Shown piece by piece: positions 41,040-47,595 of a stretch of DNA of 64,000 bases. The position numbers and the translations under genes were made by a program. Every line of letters begins with the position of its first letter. Position 1 is the first letter of the stretch. Source of the DNA: Flavisolibacter longurius (lineage in GTDB: Bacteria > Bacteroidota > Bacteroidia > Chitinophagales > Chitinophagaceae); contig JACJGO010000007.1 of the NCBI GenBank assembly GCA_014163555.1, positions 171,404-235,403 on the forward strand, read 5' to 3'. The notes beneath the pieces are model-generated. The model was not told where the DNA came from. It worked only from the letters and a program-made list of their open reading frames with translations, and ran no database searches.

Positions 41040-41879
41040 ATGAAAAATTTAAAAGACCATGTCATCCTTTACGATGCATCTTGCCCCATGTGTGACCTTT
41101 ATACAAAAGGCTTTCAAAAAGCAGGTATGCTGGATGCAAACGGACGTTTGCCGTACCAAACCATGCCTGACAATTTTGCCTGCAGAATCGATCAAAATCG
41201 TTTGGTCGATGAGATTGCACTGGTGGACAAAACCTCCGGCAAAGTTTATTATGGCGTGGAAAGTTTGCTGACCATCATTGTGCATTCGTTTCCACGCTTA
41301 AGACCACTAAGCCAAAATTCTGTATTCCTGAAATGTGCAGATAGATTGTATAAGTTCATCTCTTTCAATAGACGGGTAATTATACCTGCACAAAAAAAGG
41401 AGATGCAAAATCCCGCTATGAATCCCTCATTTCGTTGGGAGTACAGGTTGGCCTACATAATCTTTTCTCTTTTTTTATCGGCATGTATTCTGAATCAGTA
41501 CAGCCAACAAATGACTGCCATTCTGCCGTTCGGTGGATTTGCAAGGGAGTGGATGATCTGCAGTGGCCAACTGCTTTGGCAGGGTGCCGTTGTGAGCTTT
41601 TCAAAACAAGGAAAGACCTGGGATTACCTTGGAAACCTAATGACAATTTCCCTGGCGGGTAGCCTTGTGCTGGCTGTTGTTCTCATTTTCGGATCCATCT
41701 TTTCTATCCATGCGCCATTTTTCTACCTGGCGGCTTTTGGAGCAACCGTTTTCCTGATGCTGTTGGAGCATATACGCCGATCCCATCTGCTGGACCTGGG
41801 GTGGAAACTAAGCGCCAGTTGGATACTTTACCGGGTACTCGTTTTACTCATCATTTTAATCCTGAATTATGCGGCTTAA
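41040..41879 (+). CDS. DCC-family thiol oxidoreductase domain fused to membrane domain
   Basis: 279 residues. The N-terminal ~120 residues carry the DCC (DUF393) signature YDASCPMCDLYTK with a CxxC redox pair. The C-terminal part has four hydrophobic membrane segments. The DCC domain is a thioredoxin-like oxidoreductase, and fusion to a membrane domain suggests a redox step at the inner membrane. The gene lies 38 nt after the regulator and overlaps the next gene by 11 nt, so the three form one unit. Confidence 0.75.
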   Translation: MKNLKDHVILYDASCPMCDLYTKGFQKAGMLDANGRLPYQTMPDNFACRIDQNRLVDEIALVDKTSGKVYYGVESLLTIIVHSFPRLRPLSQNSVFLKCADRLYKFISFNRRVIIPAQKKEMQNPAMNPSFRWEYRLAYIIFSLFLSACILNQYSQQMTAILPFGGFAREWMICSGQLLWQGAVVSFSKQGKTWDYLGNLMTISLAGSLVLAVVLIFGSIFSIHAPFFYLAAFGATVFLMLLEHIRRSHLLDLGWKLSASWILYRVLVLLIILILNYAA

Positions 41880-42792
41880 AATTGTATTAGCCGGAGGGAG
41901 CGGATACCTCGGCCGGGTTTTGACCCGATATTACGGCGCAAAAGGAAACGAAGTGGTTATTTTAAGCCGGAAGAAAGAAGCCAGTTCGGTACCAAACACC
42001 CGGACGGTGCTTTGGGATGCAACATCGCATGGTGAATGGGAAAAAGAGCTGGAAGGCGCCAATTTGGTGGTAAATCTTTGCGGGAAAAACGTCAATTGCC
42101 GCTACAACCAGAAAAACAGGGCGGAAATTTTCCGGTCTCGGCTGGAGCCAACCGCAATTTTGGGAAAAGCTATTGCTGCCGCCAAAAATCCACCGGCATG
42201 CTGGATAAATATCGCTTCGGCAACCATTTACCGGCATGCCGAAGATGGTCCGCAGGACGAGTACACCGGCAATTTGGGAACTGGGTTCTCTGTAGATGTT
42301 TGCCAGGCCTGGGAAGACGCATTTTGGGCGGCAGAAACACCGGCCACCCGGAAAGCTGTGTTGCGTGTGGGGCTGGTATTAGGCGGTGAAGATGGTGTTT
42401 TTCCACGGTTGATGGGTTTGGCAATCAGTGGATTAGGTGGCTCTCAGGGCACTGGCCGTCAGATGGTTTCGTGGATTCATGAACAGGATTTTGCCCGGGT
42501 TGTTGACTGGATCCAAAGCAATAATAAATCCGGTACCTATAACTGTACGGCACCCGAAGCCATTTCCAATCATGAACTGATGAAAACCCTGCGTGAATCC
42601 ATGGGCGTACCGTTTGGCCTGAACACACCGCAATGGTTGCTTGAAGCCGGCGCTTGGCTGATTGGTACGGAAACCGAACTGGTATTAAAAAGCCGTTGGG
42701 TAAAACCGGCACGGTTGCTCGATGAAGGATTCCGGTTTCAATTTGAAAAAGCCGATCAGGCGGTGCGGGAGATTTTGAGTACTAGGATTTAG
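41869..42792 (+). CDS. TIGR01777-family SDR epimerase
   Basis: 307 residues. The N-terminal GGSGYLGRVLTRYYGAKG is the NAD(P) Rossmann loop of extended SDR proteins. NLCGKNVNCRY, the ASATIYRHAEDG active-site region and the C-terminal DUF1731-like end match the TIGR01777 group. Its reaction is unknown. It overlaps the DCC-domain gene by 11 nt and probably acts on the same substrate. Downstream the sequence becomes poorer in GC and enters the accessory island. Confidence 0.85.
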   Translation: MRLKIVLAGGSGYLGRVLTRYYGAKGNEVVILSRKKEASSVPNTRTVLWDATSHGEWEKELEGANLVVNLCGKNVNCRYNQKNRAEIFRSRLEPTAILGKAIAAAKNPPACWINIASATIYRHAEDGPQDEYTGNLGTGFSVDVCQAWEDAFWAAETPATRKAVLRVGLVLGGEDGVFPRLMGLAISGLGGSQGTGRQMVSWIHEQDFARVVDWIQSNNKSGTYNCTAPEAISNHELMKTLRESMGVPFGLNTPQWLLEAGAWLIGTETELVLKSRWVKPARLLDEGFRFQFEKADQAVREILSTRI

Positions 42793-43048
42793 AACGAATT
42801 GGAGTATGCAATCAGATTGCTTTTGAATTTCCAAAATGAAACGAACAGATGTATAAGCTTTTGATTGTGAGTTGAATTGATAAATTAAAGCTGATGCAAC
42901 CCCTATTTTGAATTAAGTCTTTTTCCTATAATTTATATTATGTTAAACAGGCGCTCCGCACAAAAGCCCACCCTTTGTTTTTCTTTTTTGCCCACGCTTC
43001 TTTGGGTCGCTCACAGCAGGTATATTCACTGCCTAAACCAACCTGCTT
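42793..43048. other. island left edge, AT-rich non-coding with GTTRRRY-like core
   Basis: 256 bases without a supported gene. A short palindrome, GCAAT-CAG-ATTGC, lies near 42808-42820. ATGTTAAACAGGC at 42940-42952 resembles ATGTTAAGTAAGC at 43782-43794 after the big palindrome, and both contain an integron-like GTTRRRY core. The leader of the first island gene follows. Confidence 0.45.
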
Positions 43049-43384
43049 ATGATAAGTGAGAAACAGCACCATTTTATGAAGCTTGTTCAAATTGCTGATG
43101 CAAAAATAAACATCAACGAGCTATTTGAGCTATCGCTCAAGACCACAGACGAATTCCGAAAATTCGACGATTTCTTAAATACGTATTGGCAGTTGGAAAG
43201 AATGGAATACCTGTATACAAATGAGACGGATGCCATTTGCTTTAAACATCCAAGAGGATACCAGTATTGGCAGGAAGTTTTGAAAACACAGAAGCAAGAA
43301 AAGATGAAAAAGTTATATGAATACTGGCAATTGTGGTTAGCTATCGTAACAGTAATTCTAGCAGCATTAGGATTACTGCTATAG
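43049..43384 (+). CDS. island gene 1: winged-helix-like plus C-terminal membrane helix
   Basis: 111 residues. Residues 1-80 look like a degenerate winged-helix domain (INELFELSLKTTDEFRKFDDFL, then WQLERMEYLYTNETDAICFKHPRGYQYWQEVLK). A single hydrophobic helix follows at the very C-terminus (LWLAIVTVILAALGLLL), so it should be tail-anchored. The block GYQYWQEVLKTQKQEK resembles GWQYGSYEKLLQDEKN in island gene 2, and the start context CTGCTTATGA is identical. A hairpin follows its stop. Function is unknown. Confidence 0.6.
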   Translation: MISEKQHHFMKLVQIADAKININELFELSLKTTDEFRKFDDFLNTYWQLERMEYLYTNETDAICFKHPRGYQYWQEVLKTQKQEKMKKLYEYWQLWLAIVTVILAALGLLL

Positions 43385-43414
43385 CCATAAGATAGGTAGT
43401 GATTTGGTAGCGTC

Positions 43415-43433
43415 TCATAGACCAAATCTATGA
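43415..43433 (+). repeat. 3' hairpin of island gene 1
   Basis: TCATAGA-N5-TCTATGA, 30 nt after the gene 1 stop. A related copy follows gene 2 (44477-44497). An overlapping alternative pairing is GATTTGG (43401-43407) with CCAAATC (43422-43428). Confidence 0.6.
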
Positions 43434-43473
43434 AAATTGGAATTCCTATAGAGGACAAGAAACTAAGCAATCT

Positions 43474-43610
43474 GCCGGGGCGGCGTCGGTGCGGTGGGAA
43501 GCACCGCCCACCCTGCCACCTTCCCGCTTGCAGCGGGATTATTCAGGCCTCCAGCCGGATGCTCCGCGGAGAAAAAAGAAAAACAGCCGCCATCCGCACA
43601 AGGGCCAACC
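43474..43610. repeat. GC-rich hairpin-forming block in the AT-rich island
   Basis: A sharply GC-rich segment with CCCGCT-TGC-AGCGGG (near 43527-43541) and other short GC stems, within otherwise AT-rich sequence. It has no coding potential that I can support. Confidence 0.45.
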
Positions 43611-43614
43611 TGAA

Positions 43615-43787
43615 TAACATAATATAGAGTTATCAGCAAAGCCTGCGAGTACCACAGCACCACCATCGTGTTGCGCCGCCTTGATGAAAGGATTTTTCAA
43701 ACGCTAAGGAAACGGGTTGTTAGCGTGTTTGAAAAATCCTTTCATCAAGGCGGCGGACGGCTTCGCTGATAACTTCATTTTATGTTA
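43615..43787. repeat. large imperfect palindrome with 34-bp core stem (attC-like)
   Basis: The core left arm (43674-43707) pairs with the right arm (43720-43755) except for a two-base bulge, around a 12-nt loop. Outer arms also pair: GTTATCAGC (43629-43637) with GCTGATAAC (43765-43773), and TAACAT (43615-43620) with ATGTTA (43782-43787). About 30 nt on the left are unpaired. The right end carries GTTAAGT, which fits the GTTRRRY core of integron attC sites. Confidence 0.7.
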
Positions 43788-43945
43788 AGTAAGCCCTTCC
43801 GCTCGGTAGGCTCTGCTATGTTTTGTATTTTTTGCCATCCCACCCTTGACAGGTATCGAAGTGTTTGGAAGTTAGTGTGAGGCGAAGCAAGTGTTGGTTT
43901 CTTCTCTTATCTTAGGTGGTATTAAACCAAAATCTATTGCTGCTT

Positions 43946-44468
43946 ATGACAGACGAACAAAAAGCGTTCTGCTGATAAAATAGTTGAAAAGTACAAAGAG
44001 GCCGATGGGAATATTCACAACATATACCACTTTATAAGCAACTTAAAATCCGAAGAAACGTCCATTTCGGCATTGCGATACGCGAGTCATATACTTTTGA
44101 GCAAGGGAATTTTAATGCACATTCGAGATGGTGTTAACCGAGAAGACCTTATGCTATCTGACAAAGGATGGCAATATGGGAGTTATGAAAAACTCCTTCA
44201 AGATGAGAAAAATCAAGCAAGGCTGGAACGACTGCAAATTGTAAGCTCAATCAGAACGAACGCCAGTGTTCGCAAAACGTATAACCTTCAAATTTCCGTT
44301 CTAATTTTGACGGCTGGATTATCAATAGTAACCCTTATACTCTCTTACCTTACTTACAAAAAGGTCAATATCACCAACGTAGCATCTCCCCAAGTAACAA
44401 TACAACTACCACCAGCGCCGTCAAACAAAGACACGCTATCGCAAAATACATCAACACTTCGGCGATAG
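43946..44468 (+). pseudogene. island gene 2: frameshifted winged-helix plus membrane protein
   Basis: Reading from the ATG at 43946 gives MTDEQKAFC and a stop. Removing one A from the A5 run at 43959-43963 joins it in frame to KRSADKIVEKYKEADGN and on to the long open frame that ends at 44468. The restored protein of ~173 residues has a winged-helix-like domain (ISALRYASHILLSKGILMH, then LMLSDKGWQYGSYEKLL), a coil with many Gln/Glu/Arg residues, and one membrane helix (ISVLILTAGLSIVTLILSYL). The start context CTGCTTATGA matches gene 1. It may be broken, a sequencing error, or a slippery site. The downstream frame alone (TTG at 44073) would lose the domain's first helices. Confidence 0.65.
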
Positions 44469-44476
44469 TATATCGT

Positions 44477-44497
44477 TTCATAGAGTAAATCTTTGAA
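44477..44497 (+). repeat. 3' hairpin of island gene 2
   Basis: TTCATAGA-N5-TCTTTGAA starts 8 nt after the stop. It is homologous in sequence and position to the hairpin after gene 1. Confidence 0.6.
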
Positions 44498-44507
44498 ATA
44501 TTTCAAA
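44492..44507. promoter_or_regulatory. perfect 16-bp palindrome between island genes 2 and 3
   Basis: TTTGAAATATTTCAAA, perfectly self-complementary, 21 nt before the ATG of gene 3. It could be an operator for a dimeric regulator. Confidence 0.5.
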
Positions 44508-44528
44508 CTAATCAATAAAACCTGTCAA

Positions 44529-45038
44529 ATGAATCGCTATTGGACACAAAAGCGCAGAGCCGCCCATTTTATATTAAGCGAACTTGTAAAAAATGGCAAG
44601 TACACTCCAATCGCCGAATCAGACTTTAAGACGCGAACAGAACTTTTAAGCAAAACTTATGTTGTGAGGTCGATAGAACAGTTGCATGAAGCCAGTAAGG
44701 GTAAATTTGATTTACCAATACTTCGTGATGCAGCAGACTTACTTCATCGTGCAGAATATATTGAATACTCAATGCAAGACACCAAAAATGAAAATAAATC
44801 GGAAATAAAAACCAACCAAGAAGGCGAATTTGCCTTTCGTGAAGAACAGTATTTATTGGAGATTAGAGATGATGAGTATAAGCGAAGCATAAATAACTCT
44901 AACTTATTCACGCCAATACTTACGCTTTTAGTAGCGACCATAGCTCTTATCAGAACCTTTTCAGGATGTGATAAACAAATTTTGGAAGTAATTCATACCG
45001 ATAAGACAACCCAAGAAGTACAGCACACAACAAAGTAA
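44529..45038 (+). CDS. island gene 3: winged-helix-like plus membrane helix protein
   Basis: 169 residues starting at MNRYWTQKRRAAHFIL; a TTG at 44493 is a weaker alternative that lies inside the palindrome. An N-terminal helical domain (HFILSELVKNGKYTPI, IEQLHEASKGKFDLPILRDAADLLHRAEYIEY) is followed by a polar coil, a basic patch and one hydrophobic segment (LFTPILTLLVATIALI) near the C-terminus, then a polar tail. The layout parallels island genes 1 and 2. No family recognised. Confidence 0.6.
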   Translation: MNRYWTQKRRAAHFILSELVKNGKYTPIAESDFKTRTELLSKTYVVRSIEQLHEASKGKFDLPILRDAADLLHRAEYIEYSMQDTKNENKSEIKTNQEGEFAFREEQYLLEIRDDEYKRSINNSNLFTPILTLLVATIALIRTFSGCDKQILEVIHTDKTTQEVQHTTK

Positions 45039-45324
45039 CCAACACAATCGACTTTGCGTGGTCAAACCAAAGATTCAATAACCAATTGAAAAAGCGGTTC
45101 AATCAATAAATCATCCCTCTATTTCTGCTTCTATTCTCTAGACTCTAGCCGGGGCTTCGCTTTTGCAAATGGGAGGCAAAAGCAGGCTTCTCTCCTTCAT
45201 CCCTGCGGTCTGATGACTAGACCTTTCAGGTCTAAACTCCGTGGATGAAAAAAATACAAACAGCCGCTAATCCATTTTTAGCCCGTAAAATAAATTTCTT
45301 CCAAGGCATCGATCCCATTCTATA
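45039..45324. other. 286-nt non-coding right edge of the island with hairpins
   Basis: No gene seen. CTTTTGC-N9-GCAAAAG lies near 45162-45186. AGACCT-TTC-AGGTCT lies near 45219-45233, inside an outer pair TTCATCC/GGATGAA that ends in an A run. The last structure could be a terminator in the minus direction. Confidence 0.45.
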
Positions 45325-45345
45325 TTGGCTAAAACTTTTGATCAA

Positions 45346-45654
45346 ATGGTTTTTTGTTATTGTGTGAAAGGTCTCGACGTAAACGCATTCATTCCCCTGA
45401 TAGAAACTCTTGTAGATACCGGTGATCTGCCGGAAGACGCGACAGCCATTGCTTTCCCAGCCGGAGAACCCGATGCGAAACAGATTTACGTGGTCTCGAC
45501 ACAGTCCATTTTAAAAGATTCGGAAGACATCACCACCCTGACGCAGGAAGCCTTTGCCGATGTTTGCCAAGCGGTTCAAAGTGGTTCTTACCAAACCTGG
45601 GGCAATAAAAAATTATTTACGGCAACGCATTCGGATCATGCGGCTGCCGGTTAG
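45346..45654 (+). CDS. hypothetical protein, about 102 residues
   Basis: A small soluble protein of alternating helices and strands (VNAFIPLIETLVDTGDLP, ATAIAFPAGEPDAKQIYVVSTQ), without metal motifs or membrane segments. An in-frame TTG at 45325 would add seven residues and sits in a TATATTGG sequence that may be the -7 element, so I prefer the ATG at 45346. The next gene starts 6 nt after its stop. Family unknown. Confidence 0.55.
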   Translation: MVFCYCVKGLDVNAFIPLIETLVDTGDLPEDATAIAFPAGEPDAKQIYVVSTQSILKDSEDITTLTQEAFADVCQAVQSGSYQTWGNKKLFTATHSDHAAAG

Positions 45655-45660
45655 CCAGAA

Positions 45661-46041
45661 ATGAATGCTTTGTATATTTATCCCATGGAGAACAACTTTC
45701 CGCCCATGCATCATTTTTTTCCTCCAGATGCTATTTTTCTTTCCGATACCACCTTCGGCAACACGGTTGGTTTTCTAAAATTCATTGCGGCCGAACCCGA
45801 CGAAAACCTTTCGCTGGACAATGAGATTCTTGTGTTTGAATTAAAGGAAGGCGTGTTTATCCGGACGCAAAACAGGGATTGGGCAACCCGGCTTTCCGGC
45901 CTTGCCGAACAACCGGTTGAAGATTTTCCGAGGCTAAAGCCCTTCCCTGCCAAAAAGCTGGATGACCTGGCCCGGAACTACCGGCAACCGCTCGATGCCT
46001 TTGGCGATTACCGCCTGGTGCGGTGGAAAGTTGGCTTTTAA
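45661..46041 (+). CDS. hypothetical protein, about 126 residues
   Basis: A soluble protein with a proline- and histidine-rich start (NNFPPMHHFFPPD) and a beta-rich middle (EILVFELKEGVFIRTQNRDWATRLSGL). An internal ATG at 45685 (MENNFPPMHH) is an equally good start. It is tightly linked to the preceding small gene and convergent with the ASK1-like gene. No family recognised. Confidence 0.55.
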   Translation: MNALYIYPMENNFPPMHHFFPPDAIFLSDTTFGNTVGFLKFIAAEPDENLSLDNEILVFELKEGVFIRTQNRDWATRLSGLAEQPVEDFPRLKPFPAKKLDDLARNYRQPLDAFGDYRLVRWKVGF

Positions 46042-46065
46042 AAGCCATTTCCGCTTGCCGTAATC

Positions 46066-47472
46066 TCAGGCTTCGCTCCACACCGGCTGAAGCAGGTAGC
46101 CGTGTTTTTTCAGCACCACGCCCAATTTCTCCACCTGGTCTTCAAAGGAAGCCATCATCCACGGTTCGTGGGGCAAGGCACTGGCCTGGTTCTTCGCTTC
46201 CCGGTACGCATCCATTTCTCCAAGGCCAAAATGTGCCTCTGCCCTGTTCGCCAGGATCCAGAACCGTTGCTCGTTTTCCATCTGTTGCTGGTTGGCGGCA
46301 AGGTCGGGGTTTTCGCTGGCCAGTTTGTCCTTGGCGCCACCTTGTTTTTGCTCCAGCCGGGCCCAGTCCCGCCGGCACATGTCCAAAATCTCACGGCGAA
46401 TACGGTTGGCCAGTACCAGGTCTGCAATGATTTCATGTGGATGACTGTATGCTTGTGTCTCCGGACGGTAATTGATCAGAAAGGCCAGGTTGGTACCGTT
46501 GTAACGGTTGTGCAGCAGGAAATAAGCCCGTTCGAGGTATTGAATGGCATCGAAAAGATGATTGTCGCCTTGCCCTGCAAAATAGAGCCGTTTTTTTATG
46601 CGGCCGGCGATAGCCACCGTTTCCGAATCGTTGGTATGCGCAAGGTCCAGTTGGTGCAACAGGGCCAGGCCTTCCCGCAGTGCCGACACCTCATCCGGCA
46701 CCCCGGCGCTGTAGGTGGCGTACACGAGGCGGTGAATCAGGTAGGAGTCGTGACTAACTCCGGCGTCTTTTTCCGTTTTCCCGATCAGCAGCGCCGAGTT
46801 GAACAAGGCCTTTGCCTTTCCATAATCTTTATTACGAATGGCCTCTTCGCCCTGCTCCGCCAGGAGGGAAAGTGTATTTGTAGCGGTACTTGATCGTTTT
46901 TTGGCTGCCGGTGCCTGTGGCTTTTCATTTTTTTTGTCGGCAAGCGCTTCTTCCAACTGGTCCTGCAGCCTTGGCGGCACCAGGCCATCGAGATAAGTAT
47001 AAACCGGGCTATCGAACTGCTTGCTTTTGAGCACGGCCTCCAGTGTCACCCCCAGCTCCTTGCGAAAACGTTCCACCTCTTCATAATCGATAGCATCGCC
47101 CAGATGTGTATAACTGCTGATCTTGATGTGGTTCAGGTCGAAGGGATACGCAAGTTTATCCTCTGAAATCACCACCGTCGTATATGGACGCAGGGCATGG
47201 CGGATGCCGAGCTCGTAAAACGCATTAACATTGGCGGTAGAAAGGTCGGCCACCACCACATCTGCTTTCAATAACTCCTTGTACATAGGTACATCAATGG
47301 AGCCCGAATGGCGGATCTCGTCGGCACGGATGCACTCCAGCCCCATACCTTCCACAACAGGTTTGATCAGTAAACGATAAGATTTGTTCAGGTCCAGTTT
47401 GCGTCCGGTGGCATAATCGGTTTTGATCCCAAAGCCCATGACTACAAAGCAGCGTCGCGGTTTTTCAGGCAT
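46066..47472 (-). CDS. ASK1-like protein: DRHyd/deoxyribosyltransferase-like domain plus helical repeats
   Basis: 468 residues from MPEKPRRCFV. Residues 1-130 look like the Rossmannoid domain related to nucleoside deoxyribosyltransferases and TIR. CFVVMGFG is strand 1, DEIRHSGSI is a conserved loop, and ADVVVADLSTANVNAFYELGIRHAL ends in the glutamate (E87) that would be catalytic. A charged linker and ~300 residues of TPR-like helices follow (QGEEAIRNKDYGKAKALFNSALLIG and more). This pairing matches the N-terminal half of animal ASK1 (MAP3K5), whose bacterial relatives have been proposed to act in conflict or stress signalling. No kinase or effector is adjacent, and any NAD or nucleotide cleavage is inference. 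Confidence 0.68.
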   Translation of the reverse strand: MPEKPRRCFVVMGFGIKTDYATGRKLDLNKSYRLLIKPVVEGMGLECIRADEIRHSGSIDVPMYKELLKADVVVADLSTANVNAFYELGIRHALRPYTTVVISEDKLAYPFDLNHIKISSYTHLGDAIDYEEVERFRKELGVTLEAVLKSKQFDSPVYTYLDGLVPPRLQDQLEEALADKKNEKPQAPAAKKRSSTATNTLSLLAEQGEEAIRNKDYGKAKALFNSALLIGKTEKDAGVSHDSYLIHRLVYATYSAGVPDEVSALREGLALLHQLDLAHTNDSETVAIAGRIKKRLYFAGQGDNHLFDAIQYLERAYFLLHNRYNGTNLAFLINYRPETQAYSHPHEIIADLVLANRIRREILDMCRRDWARLEQKQGGAKDKLASENPDLAANQQQMENEQRFWILANRAEAHFGLGEMDAYREAKNQASALPHEPWMMASFEDQVEKLGVVLKKHGYLLQPVWSEA

Positions 47473-47595
47473 GATCACATAGTTTAGTATGAAGGGTTGC
47501 GCTATGAAGTTCCTGAAAATATACAGAAATATATTTACATGCGTTTTTGCTGCTTTTGCACCCGGATCCATGCCTTTGCAAACCCGTCACCAGGC

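Larger units (their letters stand above)
43385..43945. other. 561-nt non-coding stretch between island genes 1 and 2
   Basis: No gene seen. It contains, in order, a hairpin (TCATAGA-N5-TCTATGA, 43415-43433), a GC-rich hairpin-forming block (about 43474-43610), the large palindrome (43615-43787), an ATGTTAAGT core, and the leader of island gene 2 with an AAACCAA word shared with gene 1's leader. Confidence 0.6.

Noticed and set aside
42940..43794. A complete integron cassette array
   Set aside because: There is no integrase gene, only two possible core motifs, and the palindrome is longer than usual, so it is reported only as a hypothesis.
44073..44468. Taking island gene 2 to begin at the TTG at 44073
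   Set aside because: The frame continues upstream to 43959 with conserved-looking residues and joins an ATG after a one-base correction, so the TTG is only where the intact frame happens to offer a start codon.
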